Part shown: positions 1 to 13,500 of the stretch, piece after piece | How the letters are laid out: each line of letters starts with the position of its first letter | Position numbering within the stretch: the stretch's first letter is position 1 | NCBI RefSeq assembly: GCF_964199755.1 | Contig: NC_133906.1 | Span: 18,387,378 to 18,451,377 of the forward strand | Source: Larus michahellis | Taxonomy: Eukaryota > Chordata > Aves > Charadriiformes > Laridae | Direction of reading: 5' to 3' | Length of the DNA: 64,000 bases | Notes under the pieces: model-generated | Database searches by the model: none | What the model saw: only the letters and a program-made list of their open reading frames with translations | Told to the model about the DNA's origin: nothing | Translations under genes and position numbers: made by a program

Positions 1-3000
1 AGGAATCGCACGGGGACCCCTCCGAGGAGCGATGGCTGGTGGCCGTACCCCGGCCTCGGGGACTCCTGGAGCCCAGACGAGTGGCAGGGCTGCTCTCCTG
101 CCTGCCCCCCCCCCCGCCCCGTCCCGTCCCGTCCCATCCGGGATCGCAGGCTTGGGCGAGCCGGATGGGAGCAAACCTCGTGTCCCAAGGCCACCAGCCC
201 GCTGTGCCGTTGGGGCCAAGGCCTGGGAATGGGCATGTGCTGGGGTTTGGCTGCTTTCCTGGGCTGGAAAGAAAACACCCCCCTCCCCGGGATGCTCTTT
301 GTTTCCCATGGACCGTCCCCAGGCACTGCCTGTGGGGCTCGGAGGGGCCAGACCCTGCTCTGGAGTCCACTTGATTCCTGTCTTCTCACTGCGCTGCTAA
401 AATGTCCTTGATCCTGGTCCTGGTGGTCCCCAGGCTGTGTGCATCCACCTCTCCTCTCGGGTCCCATCCTGCCTCTCTGGGATGAGGGGGGACCGAGGGA
501 CTGGCCAGGGCCGTGGTTGCAGGAGCCAGTGGGGAGCTGCTCCCCCCGTCTTAGCAGCACGATCCTGTTCCCCATCTGTCTCCTGCAGGCTTTAGGGCTT
601 TGGGGGGGGTCACAGTGGGGAGGATGGGGCTGTCAGGGCTCAGCAAACCTCATCCGAGCTACCGGCTCTGCTGCTGAACTTGCATCTGCGCGTGGGCAAG
701 TCGTGTGCCGTGATCCCGGCAGCCCCGGGTCGTGGCCCCTTGTTTGTCTGCTCGGGGGGAGCTGGGGGGGCTGCGACAGCAGCAAACACGGCTGGGAAAT
801 CAGGCAGGGGCTCACGCTGTGCCGGCCCCCAGGATGTCCTGGGAAGCTCAGCAGCCCCTGGATCCCGGAGGGGCTGAGATGCTCCGGCTGTCTGTCGCTC
901 ATCCCGGCTCGGGCGGCCCCAAACGCCCAGAGGTTGCTTAAACTGGCTTTTCGAGCCCCGGTGGGTTTTTCTGCTTAGTTAATGGGTCGTGTTTTATGTC
1001 TGTTGAGGCTGAGCTCCCCGGGGCCGACGTGGCTGCGGGATGAGCCCCATCCCCGCCGCGGGAGGCTGCTCTGCCCTCCCACCCCGGCAGGTTTTTGGCA
1101 CAAGCGACAACAGGCGTCCCGACAGCCGGGGGTGACCCTATCCCCGCCGTGCTCGCCTCCAGGAGTGGGATCTTGTTTAATTAGGGAGCGTTCGTCATCA
1201 CCCCCCAGCAAACGTTCGGGGAAAGGCGTGAAGGCGCAGCGGTGCCAGCCCTCCCTCCGGCATCTGCTGCTGGAGCTCCGTGGGGAAATTCGGGTGTGGG
1301 ACCTGCCGTGCCGGTGAGTCGGTGGCTGCACAGACGGAGCCGTTCCTGCGGGATGGATAATGAAGGTGAGCTGCCCTCAGCTGCCATCAGGCAGGGATGT
1401 ACGGAGCAGGGAAGCTGGGAGCTGCCTGTACCCGGCCAGCCAGGCCGGCTCACTCCGGCATGCTTGTGGTCTGCTTTGCTAGCCGTGGGGAGAGCTGTGC
1501 CGTGCTGCCAGCCAGACTGGTGGACCCCAACTGGTGTGAGCCTCCCTGCCCTGCCTCCCCCCGGCCGGCTGCCTCTGCTCTGCGTGTCCCAGGGGCTGGA
1601 AGGACCCCCTGGTTCACCACGCAGCCCGGAGCATGTTTATAGCAGCGGGGATGGGCTTCTCCAGAGCTTGGTCTTTAAGGTCCTCTTCTCCCTCGGACCT
1701 CCCTGGTTTTTTGCATTTTGTTTGAGTTTTGAAAGGCCAAGCCGCAGTTTCATCCCTGGCTTCCCACCGCGATCTGCTGGGGCTGCAGCTGACCGCCCTG
1801 TGTCCTCGAGCAGCGGTAGCCAAAGATCCCTGGGGATGGCCACCCACCTCGGGGGCACCTGGGCTTTCACTGGGCTGCAGCCGGTGGGACCTGGGATCTG
1901 CAGCACTCACCAGACCTGGTGCTTTGCTCCCCAAAACTGCGCCGAGAAGGGCCCAGGGCAGCTGTGACAGCCGGGCTGGGGCTGCCCTCATCCCCAGGGA
2001 CGCAGCAGCTGACGCTGAAGCCAGGGTCTGAGATAAGCAAAGGGCAGGACAGGCTGGGACCTGCCCCGCGCAGGGCTGTGAGGTGCAGGTGGCTCCCGGG
2101 ATGGTCCGGTTGGGACCCCCAGGTCAGACGGCTCCGTTAGGGATGATGGGGACAGTGGGGTGTAGATAGACTTCTGGACCCAGCCAGGAGGGCTGAGCAA
2201 GGCCGATGTCACCCAGCTGGAGTGCGCAGGCTGACGTTCAATGGATGTAGACCCCCCCCATGGGGGAGGTTTGCTGAAGGCCCCCAGCCTGGGGCTGGGA
2301 GGTGGTTTGAATGGTGGAGGAGGAAGGGAGAGGGTTTTCTGAGTGCTGTAACCTGACTAAAAGCACCCCTGTGAGCTGGGTGTGGGCGCAAACACCCACC
2401 GGGGCTTGGTATGGGATGTTTGTGCTGGGGTACAAAATGGGTTTGACCCCAAATCCAGCCGAACCTGCACCATGCTGCCCTCCAAGGGACCAGCAACCGC
2501 CCTATCCAGCCTGCTGTCCCCTGTCCCAGCCGGCTCTCAGCCTCCTCGCTGCCTGGGAGCAGAGGGCGAGCTGCCCAGGGCGACTCCTCTGCTCCCTGAA
2601 TGTGGAGGGACAAGGACACGGTCCAGCTGTCCAGGATGCCGCTGTCCTCCTCTTGCCTTGCTCTGCTCACCGCTTTAATAACGGCAACTCCTCTGGTGCC
2701 CCGCAGCCCCCGTGCCGTCCCCAGGCGTTTCTCCCTGCCAGCTGCGGGCAGGGGATGATGGCACAGCTCGGCGTGGGCACCCGCATGCCGGGACCGGCAG
2801 CCCCCTGTCCCCACAGGCAGGCTGGGGCATCGGGGACCGCAGGGGTTGCACGGGGACAGGCACTCAGGAATGTTGTTTTTTCCATCCCGGTTTCCATCAA
2901 GGTAGTAAATCAGGGCTGCAAAATGCTTTTGTTTTCCCCAGCGCGCTGCCGGCTGCCGTGCCTGCCAGCCCCTGTCTCGCCTGCAGGAGCCAGGATGCGG

Positions 3001-6000
3001 CCATCCTTGCTCGCTCCCAGGGCTCGCTCCGGGAACAGGGTCCATCCTGGGGACCTGTCATGCCAAGGGGGGTGACTTTGCATCTCCTCTCTCATCCTGG
3101 CAGGGATTTCCAGGAAAGCAATCTCATCACATCCCAGTTCCCTTGTGGCTCTTCCCTGGTTGCTGGAGCCCTGCAGAGAGCCCTCGGCCCCTGCGGAGAA
3201 GGTTTTTCTCCATCCATCCTGCACATCCCAGTTGAGTCCCTCCTGTTGCCATCCTTTCCCTGCTGTGAGCGGTCCCGGTCTCCCATGGAAGGACGTCGGG
3301 GTGGCACGGGGTGACACCGAGCTACTCCACAGGCAGCTCGGCCATGCCTCCCCCCAGCACATCCCCACCAGGTAGCTGGAGAGCCGGGGGGGGGTGGATA
3401 TTGGATTGCAGCAGATGGGAGAGCGTCCGGACACAGGGTGGCCCAGGCCCAGCTCCAAATGCCGCTGGGTGACAGCTACACGGCAAAGACGTCTCCCATC
3501 TCCCGTATCAGCTGCGGAGGCAGCGCTCCCTTAAAGAAACACCGGCCCCCCCAGGAACATGCGGTTGGCCTTGGGGGATGTCGCCGACCCATGTTCCTTG
3601 CCCCATGTGGTGCCACAGGGGAAGGCGCCACGGGAAGAAGGTGTCACGGGAGGAAGATGCCGTGGGGGGACGGTGCCCAGCTCCCCCGAGGGGACATTCA
3701 GCTGCTGGCACAGGAAAGGTGCGAAGATCCCCAGATGTATAGGTTGCGGCAGGGCTATTTTGGAAAGGGACGGAGCCGATCTTGTGACCAGAGCTGGGGA
3801 CTGCATGTCTGGACAGCAGGGTCCTGCCTGAGTGACAGCGACCCACTGCCTGACCTCGGGGAAACCCGAGAGCCCCCGCTGTGCTGGGGACAGCTTTCGC
3901 GCCCCTTCCCGCCCCCGTCCCGGCTTGTTTAACGATGATGAAAACCAAGCGTTGGGCAGCGATGTGGCTGGGGACAACACGGGAAAGCGGGGACAGAGCC
4001 CAGACTTGGTCATAAATCCACCCCCAGCTCTATGGCATCCCTGTGGCCGGGCCACCCGTGGTCCTGAGGGCTGTCCTGGAGGTGCCACCTGCGCTGTGGT
4101 GGGGACAGGACCAGCGCAGGCCACCGCGGTCCCCCAGGTCCCCCAGGCGGGTGCCGGGAGCAGGCGGAGATGGAGACTTTCTGCAGGCCCCCGTCTCCCT
4201 GGGGCTCGGCAGCCTGAATGCCAGCAACGCCTGCCAAAAATATTTGTGTGGGAGGTGGAAAGTTAACTTTAGTTTTCCTTTTTTCAATGGCAGGGGGGGT
4301 GGCAGGGTGTGAGAAAGGCAGGCTGCGGGGGGGTGGGGGTTGGGGGGGGGGGGGGGGGTGTGCATCACCCGCCAGCGAGTGGGCAGGGAAAGACAGCCGA
4401 GCAAAAGGTCTCCCTGCAGCCAAATTTCAGCACTTTGTGAATTGCAGGATTTAATTATTTATTTATGTGTTTTTATTCTTCCCTCCCCTGGCACCATTTT
4501 GCAGCTTCTCGTAGGAACTCGCTGCTGCCGGGCGGCGTGAGGTGCTTGCTTTTGGGGGAGGGAAGCCGGGAGCGGGGCGGGGGGCACGGTGGCCAGGGGC
4601 TTGCTGGGGCTGTGAGATGCACACCGGTGCCCGACTCGAGCATCCCTTGCTCCCCGGTTGGTGCTGCGCCTCTGAAATGGTCCCCGAAATGACCCTCACG
4701 CCCCTTTAGGGCCACGTTCTGCAGGCGGGCGGCTGTTATCTCAGCCTGGTTCTGTGGAGGCTGCGGGCGATGCTGCTCCTCCCCGCTGGGGTGACGATGC
4801 TCCCGGGGCACACGCGCCCATCCCACCCTGCCGAGCAGACAGGATCAGCCCCGCAGCTTTCGCTGGAGATGCACATTACCCATCAATATTCCCTCCCCAC
4901 GCTGTTCGCGGAGCCCAGGGGCTGTGTCCCGGGGCGGGGGGGGGAAGGTGGCTCCTCCACCATGTCCCCGCCGCGGTGCCAGGCTCAGCCTGGCCCCCAG
5001 TGAGGCACCAGACGCGTGACTCGGTGTCTCGGCGACGTGGGCGTCCCCGTCCCCGCAACCCGTCCCCGGGGAACGCCGCCGCTCGGGTCTCGCCGAAGGA
5101 GGGGTTCGCCAAAAGGAACGCCGCCGGCATGGTGGGCGCCCCTCCCCGGGATGTACCCGTCTGCAGAAAGCGCTCCCGAAATGGAAGGGGGCGGCTTTGG
5201 AAGATGGTTTTTGAGGCGGCACTCTCTCGCCCGGCAAACTCTCAAGGCAGCTCCGGTGTAAGATGGGCGGGAGTCGTGCCGCCCGAGAAACCCTCTCCCT
5301 ACGGATGGGGCGAGGGGGTGGGAGCGGGCAGACGGCAGAGCCGCTCCGAGGGGATCTCTGCCGACCCGCGCCGGGCTGGGGATATTTTTGGCAACTTTCT
5401 CTTTGTCCTCGTTTGAGATAAGCCAGCACCCTCCAGCTCCCACAGCTTGCCGTGTTCCTAAGGAAAGATGTGGGTGGCTTCCCGCAACTACTAGGGCCCT
5501 GGATTATGTAAAGAGCAGGGTGAGATTCCCTTTTTCAGAGAGAAACACTGAAATTTCCCCCCCACACACCCCCCCAGGCTCTCTGCATGTTGAATAATCG
5601 CAGCAGAGCAAGGCAGGAGGAAGGGTTTCAGAAAGGGCAGAAGATTTCCTTTGGGCATTCACAAAAAAATGCAGCCTTGCGTTGGGGAAATGCCCGAGCG
5701 CCTGTTCAGCAGCTGAGCTTTCACTGGCTGTTTCCAATCCGCCTTCATTTCCAAAATAACCTTGCTAAGGAGGGGAAAAGTTTTGCGGAGAAGCCGCGCG
5801 AGCCCCAGGCAGGGTGTATTCCTGCCTGAGCTCAGCCCCGCGGCGGTGACCTAGTGCATTTTCTTGTTTCGCTGAATAATCTTGCGATAACTCAGGGAGG
5901 GTTTGGGGTCGAGCAGAAACCTCTTTTCCTCCTCAGCCGGCTGTTAGCCTGGGAAATCCGTCACGGTCCGTGTGGGTCTCCCAGCAGCAGCGATGCCCAG

Positions 6001-6768
6001 CGGGTGCTTCCCTGGGATCCGGCCTCGCAGGGAGCGGGGCTGGGCGACGTGGGGTGAGCGGCTGCAGAGGACTCACGGCACAGGAATTTTCCCCCCCTCC
6101 CGTTACGCTGTAAACCCGTATCCTGTCCCGGGAGCGATGGCATCCCCCTCTCCCAGCTGACACCTCGCCTGTCGGCTGTGTCGGTGCGCGCCTTCGTCAT
6201 TCAGCAGGATTTATGCTCGGCGGAAGGGAAGCGGGTCTGTCTGCGCTTGTCCCGGCGCCGCGTGAGTCACTCAATGGTTAAACACAGCTTTATCAGCTGG
6301 ATGCGGGGAATTTCGCTTTCCAGCAGGACCGGAGGTGGGAGCCAGGGCTCCTGCTGACCCTGAGCAAACCCAGTGTGCAAGGAACGGGATTCTTCCCCCA
6401 GCGGCCCCACCTCCTGACCAGCAACCGTCCCCCAGCACCGGCCACAAACGGGGGTGTCCACAGCCACGTCTGGGCTGCAAAAGCGAAGGGAGCCCATCGG
6501 CGGGGTCCGGCCGCGGGGGCTGTGCCCAGGGGGAGGACGGATGGACGAGGGTGCTGGGGTGGTGAGCGTGGCACTGGCAGGGGGCTGCTGGGGTGTGTGT
6601 GTGGGGCATTTCCAAATGAGCCGTTAGGGAGTGCTGGCATCTCAGGGCGTCCTTCCTCGTGGGGCTGGAGCCCAGGCTGGGGACGCCGGGAGCTTCTCCG
6701 TGGGCTGTGGCCAGAGGCAATCAGTGGACGCACAAGCATGCTCAACGCTCCCCCTTCCCTTCGTGCAG
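1..6768. other. GC-rich SYNPO upstream region, no gene recognised
   Basis: I find no coding exon with a recognisable product in these 6.8 kb. Open frames occur on both strands, as expected in GC-rich DNA, but none resembles a known protein or is bounded by convincing splice sites that join in frame. In human the gene before SYNPO is NDST1, and none of its exons is seen. The stretch probably holds SYNPO promoter sequence or non-coding first exons, but none can be placed. A run of 17 G lies at 4342-4358. Confidence 0.5.
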
Positions 6769-7533
6769 GTCCTCGGACGCTGCTCCTCTGCCTGCCTGGA
6801 CAAGAGAAATTCCTGAAAAATCCTCCTCGGTGATGTGTGTCCTCTAGGCAAATCCCTACGGCTGGATCTCCAAAAGCTGCCTGCTCCTTTGATCCTGCTG
6901 CCTGCAAGAGGAGTAAAGCTGGGCTCGTGCCCGGCACGTGGCCGTCTTCCCTCCTGGACACTGCCCGTGCTCCGAGGGACACTGCCAGGCAGGAGCAACC
7001 CCCCCCCGGCCATGCGGAGCGGGTTTGAAAGGCCGTGGAGATCCAGCGAAGGAAAGCGGCGGAGATGCTGAAGGCAACACTGCAGCAGCGCTGCCTGCAA
7101 ACCCAGCCCCGCTGCCCCGCACCCGGCCGGGCTCTGCAAAACCCCTGTGTCTGCGGGACGGCCCAGGGGGACGCCGAGGGGGACAACGGCTGCTGGCAGG
7201 AGAGGGGGAGCAGAGGGGGGCAGAGGTGTCACCCCCAGGATGCTCCTGCCTCCAAGACAGAAGAGGAGGGACAGAGGGGACTGCTGGGAGGGAAGGCAAG
7301 CAGGAGCTGTCGGCAGGAGCCCGGGGGGCTCAACAGGGATGCTCTGGTTGCCACATTGGATGACAGCAGCCTGGCCTCGGCGGCTGAGCCCGCAGCGCCC
7401 CCAAAATGCCCCAGCTCTGCCCCAGAGCTGCCCCCCCCAGCAGCCAGCCCCACATCCGACCCCAGCCAGGAGTGGAAAGTGGTGAAGATCCAACGGGTCC
7501 TCATCGACCCTGCCGGCGAGCCGAGGAAAGCGG
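6769..7533 (+). CDS. SYNPO: SYNPO N-terminal exon (start inferred at 7065)
   Basis: A pyrimidine-rich acceptor ends at 6768 and a good donor (GTAAGA) starts at 7534. The frame that joins the large exon meets a stop at 7026-7028, and its first ATG after that is 7065, with G at -3. This gives 156 whole codons plus one base. The end of the exon (SQEWKVVK, about 25 codons before the splice) matches SQDWDVVK of human synaptopodin at the same distance from the GRSTSL-like block. Both proteins also begin Met-Leu. The middle of the exon, rich in Gly, Pro, Cys and Gln, shows little resemblance to human. Bases 6769-7064 would be 5' untranslated. The acceptor and start are unproven. Confidence 0.6.
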
Positions 7534-10500
7534 GTAAGAGAAACCCCCTTTGGCCACCATCCCGCATCCCGAAAAGCACTGCTGCGATCCCAGTGCCAGG
7601 GCTGCCACTGCCTGGCACAGCGGTGGGAACGCCTGGCTCTTCCCAGGGCAGGATCTCTGCTGGGTTAGAGGTCCCAGGCTCCCGGCTGAGCTGCTGGAAC
7701 TATTTTAGCTTGAGATGATCTCTCTGGCCTTAAAAATAAGGAGGAATCTGTGGCTTTTTTCAGGAGGGGGATGGGAAGGCAGCGGGCGGGTTCCTGCAGT
7801 CTCAAGGAGATCAATGGAACCCCGAGCAGGGCCGGCTTCCTGGCCATCACCCTGGCCTCGGGGCTCGGCGGGACCCTGCCAAGAAGGGGGTGATCAGGAC
7901 CAGCTCCTGGGGCACTGCCTGGGATGGGGACATCTCTCCCCGGTCTGTCGGGGCAGGGATGGCCAAGCATTCGTTACGTGGCTTGGGGCCATCTCTCTTT
8001 CAGCTCCTGGTTTAAAAATTAAGCGCTTTATTTCAGGCCGGTTGGTTCCGACAATGCTCTCTGCCGTCGCCTCGCTTCACAGCCCAGCTTCACAGCCGGT
8101 CCCCCTCTGTGACTGTCCCTTCGGCCACGGTGACACAAATACAGGCACATATCTCGGGTTTACCGCGGACCTCCCCACCCTGGGGAGATGCTCCCACAGG
8201 GTCAGACCCATCCTCTTACAGGCATCGGACCCATTTTTAAACCCTGCTTCCACCCTTCTTTCTATTTCGCTCCTGCCCAGCTGTTATCTCAGCTGCCATG
8301 CGGCGCCGGGGCAGGTGTGTCACTGTCCCCATGGGATGGCGTTATCGGATGCTGCGGCTCTGCTCAGAGCCTGGTTTTCCCAAAGCAGCCCCAGTGATGG
8401 GGAGGGACGGGACCGGCTGGGGATGCTTGACAATGAACGTGGTGTGCAGAATCCGCCCCTTGACTTTTTTTGGGGTGTCAGCCGTCCTCAAAACCAGCGG
8501 CTCCCTGGATGGGATGAGGGCTGGGAAGCTCCGCCAAGCCCTTTTGGCTCAGCGCTGCCCCAGCAGCTCCCCGGCCGCACGGGCGTCGTGTTTCAGGGCC
8601 CAGCCACACAATCCGGGCGGACCCAAACAGTCCTCCCAGTCCTCCCTCTGCTCTGGGCCGGCAGATCCGCGGTGGGGAAAGGTCAGCCCTCACTGTGTCC
8701 AGGCTCAGCATTTTCCTAACCCGCACCGCCATCCAGCACTTTTGCTGCCAGCCTGGAATTTTAAAGTAACTCAACAGGTTTGTTGGAAAGAGTTTGTCTG
8801 TCCCGTTTCCTCCCCCTCCAAGTGAGATCACCACCAGCCACTGCCTGTGGGATCCGTCAGACTTTCCAGAGCCTCCGGGCAGGATGTCGCTGAGGGTCCT
8901 GAGCTCTGGCGGCGGTGCCGGGCCCTTGTGAAAAAACCTGCAGGTTTGCGAGGGAGAGGTTTGGTTCAGAGCAGGGACGGCGGCGGAGGAGGGAGAGAAG
9001 GGCAGGTCCCTGTGCAGGAGGCATCGGGGCTGCCCTCGCGGCAGGGCGTTTGCGGGAGCATCCCCGGGAGCTGTCGGGGATTTGCTCCTCTTCTCCTTCG
9101 CTGGCTGGGGGTAAAATAACCCCCACCCACGCAGCTCCCGCAAGAGAAAGGGGTGCATCCATCCGCACCCAAAATCATGCAGGGGTGGCCTTGAGAGCTG
9201 GGAGCCAAGTGGGTGCCCCCCCTCCCCGCCTCAAGCGGCGCAGACCCACTCAGGCAGGTCCCCGGTGTCCCTTTGGTCCCCATCCAGCAGCCCAAGGCCA
9301 GGCTGGCTGCTCCCAAATATCCGGCACGGCGGCCCGAGCTGGTTGGCACCTCTCGGGGCAGGCTGAGGAGCGCAGGAGCCCCGGGTAGAGGCAGCGGCTG
9401 CGAGATGCAGGAGGCAGGACTGGTTTCTCTGTCTGGTGTGCAAATAAACGGAAGGTTTCGCTCCCTGGGGGCTGCCGAGCCAGCGCCAGTCTCCCTCAAA
9501 AACCAGAAAAGCACAAAAAAAAAGCAAAGAAGGGCAGGAAGAAAGGAAATTAGAAAGGCAAAAAATAAGGCCAAGAGCTCATCCTGCGGTGTGGACGGGC
9601 GCGGGAAGGGGGTGAGGCTGGTCCCACTGGCAGCGGTGCCTGGGAGCTCCGCAGCCCCAGCTGCTGAGAGGTGATGCCGGCTCCCCAGGAATCATCCGGC
9701 TGTGGTTCTGCCATCACTGGGAGCTGACCGCCCCTGGCTAAGGGCTTTCCGTGCTCTTCCCAGAGGGTCCCCGGGGCGGTGACGCCGTTGCCCAGCTCGG
9801 AGTGCCCCAACTCTTTAGGCACTGGGGAAAGCGGCAGCAAGGGAGGGCCCTACTTCCCTGCCAGGTGAGGTGCTGCAGGTCCCGGGCAGTGCTCGGGGGA
9901 GGGAAAGGGGGTGAGGGCTGGGGTAGGGGGGATGCGCAGGGCTGGGAAAGGGATGTGCATGGCAGGGATAAAGGGGATGCCCCAGGATGGAATAAGGGGA
10001 TGCACAGGGCTGGGAAAGGGGAATATGCAGGGCTAGATAAGGGGGATGCCCCAGGAAGGAATAAGGGGATGCACAGGGCTGGGAAAGGGGGATGTGTGTG
10101 GCAGGGATAAAGGGGATGCCCCAGGATGGAATAAGGGGATGCATAGGGCTGGGAAAGGGGGATGTGCATGGCAGGGATAAAGGGGATGCCCCAGGATGGA
10201 ATAAGGGGATGCACAGGGCTGGGTAAGGGGAATATGCAGGGCTAGATAAGGGGGATGCCCCAGGAAGGAATAAGGGGATGCACAGGGCTGGGAAAGGGGG
10301 ATGTGCGTGGCAGGGATAAAGGGGATGCCCCAGGATGGAATAAGGGGATGCATAGGGCTGGGAAAGGGGGATGTGCATGGCAGGGCAAGGGGGATGCGTA
10401 GGACTGGACAAGGGGGATGCTCCAGGATAGAATAAGGGGATGCGCAGAGCTGGGTAAGGGGAATATGCAGGGCTAGATAAGGGGGATACCCCAGGAAGGA

Positions 10501-13500
10501 ATAAGGGGATGCACAGGGCAGGGATACAGGAATGCCCCGGCCTGGGTAAGGGGGTGCCCCAGGCTTGGTAAGGGGGTGCCCGGCTGCTCTCACCCGCCGT
10601 GGGGCTCAGCGCCGACCCAGGCGGGACGGGAGGCGGCGGGGCAGGGCCGGCGGGGGCAGCCGGGGCGGCTGGCGGTGCCGCCGGGGAGGGGGGGACCCGT
10701 CCCGTCCGGTCGGTCGGGCGGGGCGGGCAGGGGCAGGGCCGGCGGGACCCATCACCCACCCCCCCCCCACGGCCCCGGCCCCCGCCCGCCGCCCCCCCCT
10801 CCGGGCCCGCTCCGAGGGCGGAGCTGCCGCAACTTTCCTGCCCGCCGCCTCCTCCCCGGTACAGTCGGGCTGCGAGGGGCGGCGGCGGCACCGGCACCGC
10901 GGGTAGGGCCAGGGCTGGGGGGGGCAGCGGGGCTGGGGCGGGGACCGGGGTGGGGGCTGAGGGGGCAGCCGGCCGGGGGACCGGAGCAGGGACCGGGGGT
11001 CCGGGGGTGGGGGGATGGGAGCGCAGAGCGGGGTGGCAAGGGGGGGCGCTGGGGTTTGGGGATGGCCGGGGGTGCCGGGGGCTGGCAGTGCACGGGAGGG
11101 TCCGGGGGTGTACGGGGATGTAGGGGGGCGCTCGCCCAGCATCCCCCGTAGGGTGCTGGTGGTGGGCGAAGGGCAGGCGAGTGGAGTTGCAGCTAGCCCC
11201 GGGGGGGGGAGACAAGGGGTGAGTGGGGTTTCTCTCTATATAAATTAGCCGGGCGGGTGTCGGCTCCCTCTGCCCACACCCAGGGGTCCGGCATGGACTT
11301 GGGGGTCCCCCTCGGGGCTCAACAGGGTCGCACCACCCAGCTCTGCAGAGCGTCTTCCCAGGCAATGTCCCCTGTCCCCCTGTCCCCCCCCGCGGGGACG
11401 TGATCTCCCCTGGCCGTGCCACCCAGCGCTGGAGACACAAGGTCTGTCCCTGCGGCTTGGCAGCCAGCGGGATGGATCCCTTACCGGTTGTGCAAGGGAC
11501 AGGCGAAGGCCCCGTTTCATCCCGCTCCCCTCCCCGCTCCGTCCATCCGACGGGGACGAGCCGAGACAGATGACCTTTTCTCACCTCCGGCTCATGGCAC
11601 CAGCCTGGCAGGGCTGCCACCGGTGCCCCGGCAGCCCAGGGCGTGTTGCGGCGAGTCCGAACACCGCCGGGCATCGGGGGGCTGGGACTCACTTACAGGG
11701 AGGGATGGGGTCCCCGTGGTACCCGGCCATGGGATGGGCTGGCTCTGCTGCGCTCCGGGCGGATGGATGGCAGGGCAGCCTGGAGGAGCTCTGCCCAGCT
11801 CCAGCCTCCTTTTGCAAAGCTAAAAGCTTAATTTTGGCCAGCTGGGGGAAGGTGCTGCCTCCACTTAGGTGGTAGCAGCAGCCTCTTCTTCCCCAGCGCG
11901 GATGCGCACAGGGCCGGGGCTGCTCGCTGCATCCCCTCGGCTTGGCATGGCCCGGGAAAGCGGGGCACGACAGCCAGTCCCTATTAAAGAGCAAAACCCC
12001 CCCCAGCCCCTTTTCCTCCTCCCCCGGCTGGCAGATGGCTGCGCCAGGGCTTGCCACTTGGAGACTTTGGGGCTGATTTTCAGCAGGATTAGGGTGCTGG
12101 GCAAGGCGGCGACACGGCTGCGAGCCCGGGAGGAGCATGGGGAGGCAAACAGCTCCAAATCCAGCAAAGCCCTTGTGAACAGAGCGCAGGGAAAAAACTT
12201 GCAAGCGCATCGAATTTTCTCGCTGTGCCAGATTTTGTCACTGGCAAAGGCGCCCGCGAGGAGAGGCCCAGCACGGTGCGCCCTGCCAGGCAGGCGAAGT
12301 TGCTCCCACCACGGCACCCACCGCTTGAGCCGGGGCTTTTTGGATGGGCAGGGCCAGCACGGATAAAAACTTCACGGAGGTTTTATATCTGGGGTATAGG
12401 AGGGTTGGAAGGTGGGAACAAGGCAGAAAATTGTCGTATTTCCACCCATATGTTTCAATTGTCTCAGTTTCTAGCTAGCTTGACTGCCCGTCTGTGCTGC
12501 CCTCCTTGTTTTCCTAGCAGCAGATTATTTGGGATAACTCTGGGAGCTGGAGGGAAGCGCGGGCTTCAATGTGTGCGAGTTAGTGCGCATTGCAAAAAAT
12601 CCTGCACAGCTGTAGCTGGGGCAAAAGGCCAGTTGGCTCCTCTGCCAAAAAAACCTGCTTACATTTCCTCGGTGTCCAAAGCCCTCGGTGTTTGGGTGAA
12701 AACACTGCATCCCGCCTCCCCAGCACCATCCGGCTGTCGATGTGCTTTCGGGTTCGTGGCAGGGAGGTGGCACGGCGGCGGCATGCGTCCCTCTGGAAAG
12801 ACAGGCGTTTCTCTTGGTTTAATTCCGGGTTTGCCGGTGGGATTTTGCCAGCAAGAGGCAGCGTTTGGGTTGACTCGCCGCAGCCCAAGAAATGGTCAGA
12901 AAGGGGGAAAAGCAGCTGCGTGTTACGGATGGCGGCTGCTGCGCCGTGCAAAGATGGATTTGGGGTTGCTGGTCCGTGCTCTGGTGGCCCTGGGCAGCCC
13001 TGGGGCCGGCGGGTGGCCTGGTGGGACATCCCGAGCATCCTCCTGCGAGCTTGCCAAGGTGGGCTGCAGCGTCGGGATGGCCGAGCATCCAAACCCGGAG
13101 CAGGCTAGGGATAGATTTTGGAGTCACCTGCCAGCCTTGAGTCCAAGATTTCGCATGGCCTGTTGCATCCCACCGGCCCCATTGGGACTCCGGTACCTCT
13201 TGGCTTCTCCATACAAGGACTTCTCACCACCACCGTGCCCGGTGCTCACAGCCACCCAGACCTGCCAGGTGACAGCTTCCAAGCCGCTGGTTCTCTTGCT
13301 GTGACATCCCAGCCACGTCACGACCAGCAACTTCCACTGGATCTGTCAGCTCAGAGAGCCCTGGGATGTCTCCCCTCCCTGCAGTCTGGGGCCAAATCCT
13401 CATCTCATTCCAGCTCTTGGAGTCCGTGTCAGGGCAGGGCAGGCCACAAGCAGGGTCTGATACATCCTTCACCGTCATTTGGGGTCGGATGGTGACTCCA

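Noticed and set aside
11237-11244. TATATAAA as a promoter TATA box
   Set aside because: It lies 330 bp after the CpG block with no first exon visible downstream. A single TATA-like word is expected by chance.
9815-11692. Minus-strand open frame of 625 codons
   Set aside because: It is made mainly of the translated minisatellite (HPLIPSWG-like repeats) and the CpG block. The repeat units are not multiples of three yet stay open in several frames, as expected from composition.
12225-13304. Plus-strand open frame of 359 codons in the SYNPO intron
   Set aside because: It has no family resemblance and no splice sites joining it in phase to SYNPO exons.
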